DNA of 46,895 nt from Actinomycetales bacterium. Lineage in GTDB: Bacteria; Actinomycetota; Actinomycetes; S36-B12. How positions within the stretch are numbered: position 1 is the stretch's first letter; each line of letters opens with the position of its first letter. The notes beneath the pieces are model-generated. The model did no database searches and was not told the origin of the DNA. It saw nothing but the letters and a program-made list of their open reading frames with translations. The DNA lies in assembly GCA_018970765.1 (NCBI GenBank), contig JAGWVT010000013.1:1-46895 (forward strand), in the 5' to 3' direction. The translations under genes were made by a program, and so were the position numbers. Below are positions 14,524 to 22,085 of the stretch, in pieces.

Positions 14524-15720
14524 TCAGGCGGCAGCGGCAACCAGCGGGTCTTTCAGTTGCACCATGAGTGCCTCCAACGCCGTGATTGGGGCGACATTTG
14601 CTGCCAGTTGCGCGCGGGTATGGGTGATCGCCAGCATGCGACGTGCGGTGTCTACAGAGGTGGATGCACCGGCAAGTTTCGTGATCTGGGGACGCATCTC
14701 CTCATTGATGAGGCCAAGGGGGACGTCAAACTGCGTGAAAAGGACGTCGCGATACAGGCCGAGCAAATCAACCAGTGCACGGTCTACCTGATCACGCACC
14801 ATGCGCGTTGCTCGTGTTCGCTGGCGACGCTGCAGATCCTTCAATGCGGCGTCCATTGATCGTCGTATGGCTCCACGCAGTGGCGCTTCACCGCTGGCAC
14901 TGCCGTACTCGGCTCGCACCGCATCGGCTTCCGCAGACTCACGCGGTTGGGTTACTGCGTCGGCATCCTCAGTTGCCGCCTCCAGAAGATTGGCCGCGTT
15001 CACGAAGCAGGAAGGCAGGTCGCGAAGTTCCAGCGGAATACGCAGCACTTCCTGGCGGCGAATACGGGCATGTTCATCTTTGGCGAGGGCTCGGGCACGG
15101 CCAATATGCCCTTGGGATGCGCGTGCGGCGAACGCAGCCATTGCGCCATCAACACCGTCGCGGTTCACGAGCGCCTCGGCAACCTCAGCAGCACTGGGCG
15201 TTCGCAGTCCGACATGCCTCGTTCGCGATCGAACGGTGGGCAAGACATCTTCAACACTGGGCGCGCAAAGCAACCAGACGGTTCGGGGCGAAGGTTCCTC
15301 AAGAGTCTTCAGCAGAACGTTTGCAGCTTCCTCGGTCAGCCGATCGGCATCCTCGAGTACCACGACATGCCACGGCGAGGACATGGGCGCCAGTGCTGCT
15401 CGCTGCACCAGGGCTCGCGCTTCGTGAACGCTGTAACTCAATCCCTCAGGTCGCACAACCTCGACATCCGGATGGGCACCGCTGGGAACCTGACGGCAGA
15501 TCGAACATGTCCCACAACCGCCGGCACTGCAGGCCAGCGCACTAGCGAAACACACGGCAGCCGTGGAACGGCCCGAACCAGGTGGGCCGGTGAAAAGCCA
15601 GGCGTGGGTCATGCCTGGACCCGGCGGCTGGCTTGCAGCGTCTACGACTGCCTGATGAAGCGTTTCAACAACCGACGGCTGCCCGATCAGGGCAGAAAAC
15701 ACTCCCTCGCCGGTTGTCAT
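14524..15720 (-). CDS. holB: DNA polymerase III delta' subunit
   Basis: 398 residues. Clamp-loader AAA+ fold: P-loop-like GPPGSGRST (45-53, Arg in place of Lys, as often in delta'), zinc module Cys64, 69, 72, 75 (CSAGGCGTCSIC), Walker B-like VVLEDADRLTEEAANVLLK, EEPSPRTVWLLCA and sensor SRTRHV. With DnaX and HolA it loads the beta clamp at primed sites. The C-terminal helical collar includes RATRMVRDQVDRALVDLL. ATG at 15720 has GGGAGG 4 bases upstream. Bases 14880-14976 of this gene are duplicated, inverted, in the island at 9315-9411. Neighbour tmk lies 40 bases upstream on the same strand. Confidence 0.9.
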   Translation of the reverse strand: MTTGEGVFSALIGQPSVVETLHQAVVDAASQPPGPGMTHAWLFTGPPGSGRSTAAVCFASALACSAGGCGTCSICRQVPSGAHPDVEVVRPEGLSYSVHEARALVQRAALAPMSSPWHVVVLEDADRLTEEAANVLLKTLEEPSPRTVWLLCAPSVEDVLPTVRSRTRHVGLRTPSAAEVAEALVNRDGVDGAMAAFAARASQGHIGRARALAKDEHARIRRQEVLRIPLELRDLPSCFVNAANLLEAATEDADAVTQPRESAEADAVRAEYGSASGEAPLRGAIRRSMDAALKDLQRRQRTRATRMVRDQVDRALVDLLGLYRDVLFTQFDVPLGLINEEMRPQITKLAGASTSVDTARRMLAITHTRAQLAANVAPITALEALMVQLKDPLVAAAA

Positions 15721-15760
15721 GCACCCTCCCGGTCAGAACGGACCATCTCCCGAGTGTCCC

Positions 15761-16384
15761 TTAGCGTGACGCCAGAAGAGCGTCCACTCCAGCAAATACC
15801 TGAACTGCTATCTCATCAGGTGCCTTGCTGCCATCAATGACGAGATAGCGCGCAGGGTCAGCCGCCGCAATGGTGAGGAAGCCATGACGGACTCGCTCGT
15901 GGTACTCCAATGGCTCAGCCTCGAGCCGATCAGGATCGCTGACTCGAGCTAGGCCAACTCGTGGTTCTACATCCAAGATGATGGTGAGGTCTGGCAGCAG
16001 GTCGAAGGTCGCCCACAGACTCAACTGGCGAACCTGCTCAGGATCCATCTGTCGCCCGTACCCCTGGTAGGCCACCGAAGAGTCGAGATAGCGATCGCAG
16101 ATAACCGTGGTTCCAACTTGCAGGGCTGGTCTGACGACCCGTGCCACATGGTCTCCACGAGCGGCGGCGAACAGCAAGGCTTCTGCGCGAATGTCCAGGC
16201 CTGCAGAAGCGGGGTCAAGCAGGATTGCGCGAATCCGTTCGGCTGCCGGAGTTCCACCAGGTTCTCGAGTGCGCAGCACTGGCAAACCCGCTGCCGCTAA
16301 ATGCTCAGCGAGAAGGCGCTCCTGCGTACTTTTGCCAGCACCCTCACCGCCTTCGAAGACGATGAAGGCACCCGATTTCGTCAT
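15761..16384 (-). CDS. tmk: Thymidylate kinase
   Basis: 207 residues, the usual length. Phosphorylates dTMP to dTDP with ATP. P-loop FEGGEGAGKST (10-20), dTMP-binding REPGGTP (40-46), and DR(Y/S/H) motif CDRYLDSSVAYQG (96-108). A LID region with VSDPDRLEAEPLEYHERV follows. The ATG at 16384 follows the topA stop by one base (TGA-A-ATG), so translation is probably coupled to topA; an open extension to 16672 is only the topA tail read in another frame. Order topA-tmk-holB on one strand forms a replication-linked unit. Confidence 0.93.
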   Translation of the reverse strand: MTKSGAFIVFEGGEGAGKSTQERLLAEHLAAAGLPVLRTREPGGTPAAERIRAILLDPASAGLDIRAEALLFAAARGDHVARVVRPALQVGTTVICDRYLDSSVAYQGYGRQMDPEQVRQLSLWATFDLLPDLTIILDVEPRVGLARVSDPDRLEAEPLEYHERVRHGFLTIAAADPARYLVIDGSKAPDEIAVQVFAGVDALLASR

Positions 16385-16385
16385 T

Positions 16386-19127
16386 TCAGGAGCTACCGGC
16401 AGCCACTGGCTCGCTCGGTGCGTGATCAGTCGCCAGTGGTTCCGGGGCGGACTTCTTCGCGGCCCGCTTCGTGGCTTTCTTCGCAGGAGCCTTTTTCGCG
16501 GGGGCTTTCTTCGCAGGAGCCGTGCGCGCCTTGACTGTTCGACGAGTCGTCGGGGTTGGTGGGCCTTCAAGAGCGATCTTGGCGCGACGCTCAGAGAGCA
16601 GATCACTGGCTCGCTCAACTGAAATCGTCTCGGGATCATCCGCCGTACGAAGTGAAGCGTTCGTCTCACCATCGGTCACGTACAAACCGAAGCGTCCATC
16701 GCGCACCACGATGGGCTTACCCGTGGTGGGGTCGTTACCGATCTCGCGCAGCGGTGCCTGTGCTTGTCCGCGCCCACGACGCTGCTTCGGTTGGGCGAAG
16801 AGCGCCTTCGCCTGATCCAACGTGACGGTGAAGATCTCGTGCTGACTTCCCAGCGTTCGCGAATCCTTGCCGCGCAGCAAGTACGGGCCGTATCGGCCGT
16901 TCTGCGAGGTGATCTCCTCTCCAGTCTCCGGATCCACACCGACGATCCGCGGCAGGCTCAGCAGACGAAGAGCCTCCTCGAGCGTGATCGTGTCTGGTGA
17001 CATGTCGGTGAAGAGCGAGGCGGTGCGAGGCTTCGCCGACTTTGGGGAACCCTCCGGCAGCACTTCGGTCACGTATGGGCCGTAGCGGCCAGTCTTCGCG
17101 ACGATTTGCATGCCGGTATCCGGGTCGGTACCGAGCTCATGGTCGCCACTTGGCATCGCCAAGAGTTCCTCGGCCTTGACCGCGTCGAGTTCATCAGGCG
17201 CGAGGGTCGCGGGAATGTTGGCGCGTTGCTCACCACGTTCCACGTACGCGCCGTAGCGACCAACGCGCAGCACCGCGTCTGTCCCGTTGATCGGACTGGT
17301 GGCGATCTGCCGGGCATCAATCGCGGCTAGGTCTTCGGTTAGGGGCTTGACTCCGGGGAAGCGACCAGCCATCCCTTCACCGCCGCGCCAGAAGGCCTCC
17401 AACTGCTGGAGCCGATCAGTCTCACCATTGGCAATGAGGTCGAGGATCTCCTCCATGTTGGCGGTGAACTGGTAGTCGATCAGCGCGCTGAAGTGTTCTT
17501 CCAGCAGCCGCACGACTGAGAATGCCGTGAAACTCGGCACCAACGCTGAGCCGCGCTTCCAGACATATCCCCGGTCCAAGATCGTGGACATGATGGACGC
17601 ATAGGTTGATGGTCGTCCGATACCGAGGGTTTCCAGCGCTTTAACGAGGGATGCCTCAGTGAAACGGGCGGGGGGGTTCGTGCGGTGCTCATCAGGCTTT
17701 AGAGATGTGGCGCGAAGGGTGTCGCCCTCTGCCAAGCGAGGCAACTCGCGCTCACGATCCTCGTCGCTTTCGTCCTCCGTGAGGTCGCGTAGCGCGGCAT
17801 AGAAGCCAGGGAACACGACCACAGTTCCCGAGGCCGTGAACTCCGCGTCGGTTCCATCGGAGGCCTTCGCACCCAACTTGACGGTGGTGGTCGCCACCTT
17901 GGCATTGACCATCTGCGAGGCCACGGTCCGCTTCCAGATCAAGTCGTAGAGGGCGAATTGATCGGTGTTGAGTTCACCGGCAAGTTCCCCAGGGGTGCGG
18001 AAGGATTCACCAGCCGGGCGAATTGCTTCGTGCGCCTCCTGGGCGTTCTTTACCTTTTTGTCGTAGGTACGTGCCTGGGGGTGCAGATATTCCTGGCCGT
18101 AGAGCTCAACCACCTGCCTGCGGGCTGCGTTCAGAGCTTGTTCGGAAAGGGTCTGGGAGTCCGTACGCATATAGGTGATGTAGCCGTTTTCGTACAGGCT
18201 CTGCGCAATCCGCATCGTGCGCTGTGAGCCCCAGCGCAGCCGACTCGCGGCCTCCTGCTGCAGGGTCGACGTCATGAACGGCGCCTTCGGCGAGCGTTCA
18301 CTGGGCTTCTGCACAACGGAGCGGACTTCGAATGCAACATCGGCCAGTCCGGCCACCAGGGCAGTGACTCGACTCTCGTCCAGGACGATGACGCCCTGGG
18401 ACTTCAACTGCCCCGCGTCGTCGAAATCACGACCACTGGCAACGCGAACACTGTCAACCGCGGTCAGCCGGGCATCAAAGTTGCCCGGTACAAAGTCACC
18501 AACGATGTCCCAGTACCCAGCGGAACGGAATGCGATGCGCTCGCGCTCACGATCCACAACCAACCGCACAGCCACCGACTGCACGCGCCCGGCTGAACGT
18601 GCCTCACGCCCAATCTTCTTCCAGAGAACTTCCGAAACTGGATAGCCGTAGAGCCGATCCACGATGCGACGGGTCTCCTGAGCGTCAACCAACTGCATAT
18701 CGAGATCCCGGGGATGCGCTACTGCCTCCGCGATGGCTTCCGGGGTGATCTCGTTGAAGACCATGCGGTGCACAGGAATTTTCGGACGCAGTACTTCCTG
18801 GAGATGCCAGGCGATCGCCTCGCCCTCGCGGTCCTCGTCGGTAGCCAACAGGAGTTCGTCCGCTTCCTTGAGGGCCTTCTTCAAGTCGTTGATGGTGGCG
18901 CGCTTGTTTTCATGGATGACGTAGTGCGGTTGGAAGCGGTCATCGACGTTCACCGCAAGCTTCGCCCAAGGCTTCTTGCGATCCGTCTCGGGCAGTTCCG
19001 AGGCCTTGGAGGCGAGGTCGCGGATATGCCCGACGGAGGCCAGGACCGTGAACTCCGGCCCCAGATAGCCGGCGATCTTCTTCGCCTTCGCCGGTGACTC
19101 CACGATCACCAGGGTGTTGCCTGCCAA
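16386..19127 (-). CDS. topA: DNA topoisomerase I (type IA)
   Basis: 913 residues. Relaxes negative supercoils by passing one strand through a transient break. TOPRIM domain: LVIVESPAKAKKI with Glu10 and TDEDREGEA (97-105). The active-site Tyr319 is in GYITYMRTDS, the same number as in E. coli. The C-terminus has four to five repeats containing 'GRYGPY(V/L)' or 'GRFGLYV' (the actinobacterial TopA repeats that replace zinc fingers), then a Lys/Ala tail (APAKKAPAKKATKRAAKKS) seen in mycobacterial enzymes, which aids DNA binding and processivity. Start is TTG at 19127 with AAGGGG 5 bases upstream. Followed directly by tmk. Confidence 0.95.
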   Translation of the reverse strand: MAGNTLVIVESPAKAKKIAGYLGPEFTVLASVGHIRDLASKASELPETDRKKPWAKLAVNVDDRFQPHYVIHENKRATINDLKKALKEADELLLATDEDREGEAIAWHLQEVLRPKIPVHRMVFNEITPEAIAEAVAHPRDLDMQLVDAQETRRIVDRLYGYPVSEVLWKKIGREARSAGRVQSVAVRLVVDRERERIAFRSAGYWDIVGDFVPGNFDARLTAVDSVRVASGRDFDDAGQLKSQGVIVLDESRVTALVAGLADVAFEVRSVVQKPSERSPKAPFMTSTLQQEAASRLRWGSQRTMRIAQSLYENGYITYMRTDSQTLSEQALNAARRQVVELYGQEYLHPQARTYDKKVKNAQEAHEAIRPAGESFRTPGELAGELNTDQFALYDLIWKRTVASQMVNAKVATTTVKLGAKASDGTDAEFTASGTVVVFPGFYAALRDLTEDESDEDRERELPRLAEGDTLRATSLKPDEHRTNPPARFTEASLVKALETLGIGRPSTYASIMSTILDRGYVWKRGSALVPSFTAFSVVRLLEEHFSALIDYQFTANMEEILDLIANGETDRLQQLEAFWRGGEGMAGRFPGVKPLTEDLAAIDARQIATSPINGTDAVLRVGRYGAYVERGEQRANIPATLAPDELDAVKAEELLAMPSGDHELGTDPDTGMQIVAKTGRYGPYVTEVLPEGSPKSAKPRTASLFTDMSPDTITLEEALRLLSLPRIVGVDPETGEEITSQNGRYGPYLLRGKDSRTLGSQHEIFTVTLDQAKALFAQPKQRRGRGQAQAPLREIGNDPTTGKPIVVRDGRFGLYVTDGETNASLRTADDPETISVERASDLLSERRAKIALEGPPTPTTRRTVKARTAPAKKAPAKKAPAKKATKRAAKKSAPEPLATDHAPSEPVAAGSS

Positions 19128-19239
19128 CGCATCCCCTTGTCGCCATGAGGTTCAGTCGAGTCGCCTGACCCGATCCGCGAGCAGTGTGGCGGGACGGGGC
19201 ACCCTCATGTCAAGTCGCACACCGTTCCCGGCGTGGCGA

Positions 19240-19279
19240 AACGGTCGGGGCAGGCACCAGAATGCCTGCCCCGACCGTT
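19240..19279 (-). terminator. Strong hairpin downstream of the proton pyrophosphatase gene
   Basis: A perfect 17-bp stem (from AACGGTCGGGGCAGGCA) closes a 6-base loop CCAGAA. It lies 33 bases past the hppA stop on the same strand, and the minus strand continues TTTCGCC, a short T-run. It separates hppA from topA and should stop readthrough into topA. Confidence 0.8.
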
Positions 19280-19311
19280 CAATTCACGCTGCGATGTGTC
19301 CGGAGTCACAC

Positions 19312-21615
19312 TTACTTGGTTGCTGGGACCTCTCCGACTGCGATCGGGCGACGCTTGGAAATGATGACCGCCACTACCACGATCAGTGCAGCTCCGACAG
19401 CGATGACCCAACGTAGAACCGGGTTGGCGTCCGTGCCGATCGACAGACTCACCACGGCCGGGGCGATCAGCAGCGCGACCAAGTTCATCACCTTGATCAG
19501 CGGGTTGATTGCCGGACCAGCAGTGTCCTTGAACGGGTCGCCCACCGTGTCGCCGATGACCGTGGCGGCGTGTGGTTCCGAGCCCTTGCCGCCGAAGTTG
19601 CCGTCCTCGACGAACTTCTTTGCGTTGTCCCAGGCGCCACCAGAGTTCGACAGGAAGACCGCCATCAGAACACCGGTAGCGATGGTGCCAGCCAAGTAGG
19701 CGCCCAGCGCCCCGACACCAAGGCCGAAGCCCACGGCAATCGGCGTCAGGACTGCGAGCAGACCTGGCGTGATGAGTTCACGCAGTGAGTCGCGCGTGAC
19801 GATGTCGACGACCTTGCCGTACTCAGGTTTGGCCGACCCATCCATGATGCCCGGAATCTCGCGGAACTGGCGACGCACCTCGAAGATGACCGCGCCGGCA
19901 GCGCGCGAGACTGCGTTGATTGCCAAGCCAGAGAACAGGAAGACCACTGCCGAGCCGATGATCAGGCCAACCAGGTTGCTCGGGTTCGCGACGTCCAAAA
20001 CACCTTCGAACTGCAGCAGGTTGAAGATATCGCCGGTCGTGGCTTCGAGGTCGACATCGGCAGCCGCGAATGCAGCAACCACTGCGTCGCGGAAGGAGCC
20101 GAATAGGGCAGTTGCCGCGAGAACCGCGGTCGCAATAGCAATGCCTTTGGTGATCGCCTTGGTCGAGTTGCCCACTGCATCCAGGCGGGTGAGCACGGCT
20201 GCGCCCTCGCCATGCACATCGCCAGACATCTCCGCAATACCCTGAGCGTTGTCGGAGACGGGACCGAAGGTATCCATCGAGACGATGACACCGACCGTGG
20301 TGAGCAGACCCGTTCCTGCCAGAGCGATTGCAAACAACGCCAACAGGACTGAGCCGCCACCCAACAGGAAGGCGCCGTACACCGCGAGGGCGATCAGCAG
20401 GGCCGAGTAAACCGCGGATTCCAGGCCGACCGAGATACCCGAGAGGATGACCGTGGCCGGACCAGTGAGCGAAGTCTTGGCGACGTCATCGACAGGCCGA
20501 CGGTTCGTTTCGGTGAAGTACGCCGTGAGCTGCTGGATGACTGCGGCCAAGATAATGCCGATGAAGACCGCGCCAATCACGTAAATTCGCGGCCCAATAC
20601 CAATGTCGAGCGTGGTTGCGTCTAGGCCGCCGATCGAGGTGATGCCCGCCCAATCAGCCGGTACCCACATAAAGACGGCAACGACAACTAACACTGCCGA
20701 GATCACCGCGGATATGAAAAAGCCGCGATTGATAGCCGACATACCTGAGCGATCCGAAGCGCGCGGCGACACCGCGAAGATGCCGATGACGGCCGTGATC
20801 ACACCAATGGCCGGGATTACAAGTGGCAGCACCAGACCCAGGGTGCCGAAGGCCGCCTTACCCAGAATGAGCGCAGCGACGAGAGTCACGGCGTAGGACT
20901 CGAAGAGGTCAGCCGCCATGCCAGCGCAGTCGCCGACGTTGTCACCGACGTTGTCAGCGATGGTTGCGGCGTTACGCGGGTCGTCCTCCGGAATGTTCTG
21001 CTCGACCTTGCCCACCAAGTCTGCGCCCACATCGGCCGCCTTGGTGAAGATGCCGCCGCCAACACGCATGAACATGGCCAGCAGTGCCGCACCGAAGCCG
21101 AAGCCCTCCAGAACCTTCGGGGCTTCACCCTGGTAAACCAGAACGACCAGTGCCGCACCGAACAGACCCAGACCAACGGTGAACATGCCGGCCACACCAC
21201 CGGTGCGGAACGCGATCTTCATGGCCTGCTGCTCACCACCATCGCGGGCTGCAGCCGCGACGCGCACGTTGCCGCGCACGGCAAGCCACATTCCCATGTA
21301 CCCCGTGATGGCGGAGAAGACCGCTCCGACGAGGAAGAAGATGCTTCGCCCGATGCGCTCATTCATGGTCTCGGCCGGAAGCACGAAGAGCACGAAGAAA
21401 ACGACGATGGCGAAGATGCCAAGGGTTCGGAACTGTCGACTTAGGTAAGCCGACGCCCCCTCTTGAACCGCAGCCGCGATCTCTTTCATGCGGTCGGTGC
21501 CCTCACTTGCCGCCAACACCTGGCGAACCAGGACACCTGCGACCAGGAGCGCGGCCAGTGCGATCACCGCCACGGCCACGATCGTGACGAGGTTGCTGCC
21601 GGTCAGTTCGAACAT
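19312..21615 (-). CDS. hppA: K+-insensitive pyrophosphate-energised proton pump
   Basis: 767 residues, about 16 membrane helices. Hydrolyses PPi and exports H+ (or feeds a proton gradient from biosynthetic waste PPi). Substrate loops: KAADVGADLVGKVE (192-205), PEDDPRN (209-215), DNVGDNVGD (221-229), and near the end the second Asp-rich site NSGGAWDNAKKF with GDTVGDPFKDTAGPA. GNSTKA at 482-487 has Lys at the position that makes the enzyme K+-independent (Ala in K+-dependent, often Na+-pumping, relatives). ATG at 21615 with GAGGAG 4 bases upstream is preferred to the TTG at 21627. A strong terminator follows. Confidence 0.95.
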   Translation of the reverse strand: MFELTGSNLVTIVAVAVIALAALLVAGVLVRQVLAASEGTDRMKEIAAAVQEGASAYLSRQFRTLGIFAIVVFFVLFVLPAETMNERIGRSIFFLVGAVFSAITGYMGMWLAVRGNVRVAAAARDGGEQQAMKIAFRTGGVAGMFTVGLGLFGAALVVLVYQGEAPKVLEGFGFGAALLAMFMRVGGGIFTKAADVGADLVGKVEQNIPEDDPRNAATIADNVGDNVGDCAGMAADLFESYAVTLVAALILGKAAFGTLGLVLPLVIPAIGVITAVIGIFAVSPRASDRSGMSAINRGFFISAVISAVLVVVAVFMWVPADWAGITSIGGLDATTLDIGIGPRIYVIGAVFIGIILAAVIQQLTAYFTETNRRPVDDVAKTSLTGPATVILSGISVGLESAVYSALLIALAVYGAFLLGGGSVLLALFAIALAGTGLLTTVGVIVSMDTFGPVSDNAQGIAEMSGDVHGEGAAVLTRLDAVGNSTKAITKGIAIATAVLAATALFGSFRDAVVAAFAAADVDLEATTGDIFNLLQFEGVLDVANPSNLVGLIIGSAVVFLFSGLAINAVSRAAGAVIFEVRRQFREIPGIMDGSAKPEYGKVVDIVTRDSLRELITPGLLAVLTPIAVGFGLGVGALGAYLAGTIATGVLMAVFLSNSGGAWDNAKKFVEDGNFGGKGSEPHAATVIGDTVGDPFKDTAGPAINPLIKVMNLVALLIAPAVVSLSIGTDANPVLRWVIAVGAALIVVVAVIISKRRPIAVGEVPATK

Positions 21616-21682
21616 GGGTCTCCTCAAGCCGGAATTCGACGGCTGAGTCTACGCAGGAGGGCACCCGCTGGGCGATACAGGG

Positions 21683-22051
21683 CTACGAAGACTCCATGGT
21701 GATTCGGGCATAGCGCTTGGCTGCCTGGAGATCGGCGACGATTGGGATCACCTCGGCCAGTCCGGTAATCCGCAGCACCTTCAGGACGGAGGCATGATTG
21801 ACCACCAGGACAAAGGACTGCCGGCGCAGCTGGGCCTCCTGGAAGTACCGATGGATGTGTCCCAGAGCAGTGGAATCCATGAACGTGACGTCCGCACAGT
21901 CGAGGATGAGCGGCTCCGAGCCGTGGCTGGCGTCATCCAAGAGAGGCAGCACCGAACGCACAGTGTGTAAATCCAGCTCTCCCGACACGCGAATACGAAT
22001 GGCTGCATCGAGCCGATCCAGTGCACATGCAAACCCCCGTTGCACGGGCAC
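21683..22051 (-). CDS. STAS-domain anti-sigma factor antagonist, BldG-like
   Basis: About 122 residues from a GTG at 22051; earlier in-frame starts lie inside the divergent helicase gene. STAS fold with SGELDLHTVRSVLPLL, the phosphorylation-loop motif DVTFMDSTALGHI (Ser60 the likely phospho-acceptor) and LKVLRITGLAEVIPI, which closely matches the corresponding segment of BldG. Unphosphorylated proteins of this type bind an anti-sigma kinase and free a sigma factor. In Streptomyces bldG also sits beside the hppA and DEAH-helicase genes, here in the same neighbourhood. No RsbW-type kinase gene is next to it. 67 bases separate it from hppA downstream. Confidence 0.82.
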   Translation of the reverse strand: MPVQRGFACALDRLDAAIRIRVSGELDLHTVRSVLPLLDDASHGSEPLILDCADVTFMDSTALGHIHRYFQEAQLRRQSFVLVVNHASVLKVLRITGLAEVIPIVADLQAAKRYARITMESS

Positions 22052-22085
22052 ATGCTGGCACAGGTCTGGCGTAGCGTGATGGCAA

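Noticed and set aside
14775-15545. 256-residue plus-strand frame within holB
   Set aside because: Antisense of the conserved holB gene. Its resemblance to the end of the transposase frame comes from the duplicated 97-bp segment, not from a real protein.
16470-16530. Short tandem repeats that might suggest a CRISPR-like array
   Set aside because: They are the codons of the Lys/Ala repeats in the topA tail; there are no spacers.
16385-16672. N-terminal extension of the tmk frame
   Set aside because: It is the Lys/Ala tail of topA read in another frame; Tmk starts at 16384.
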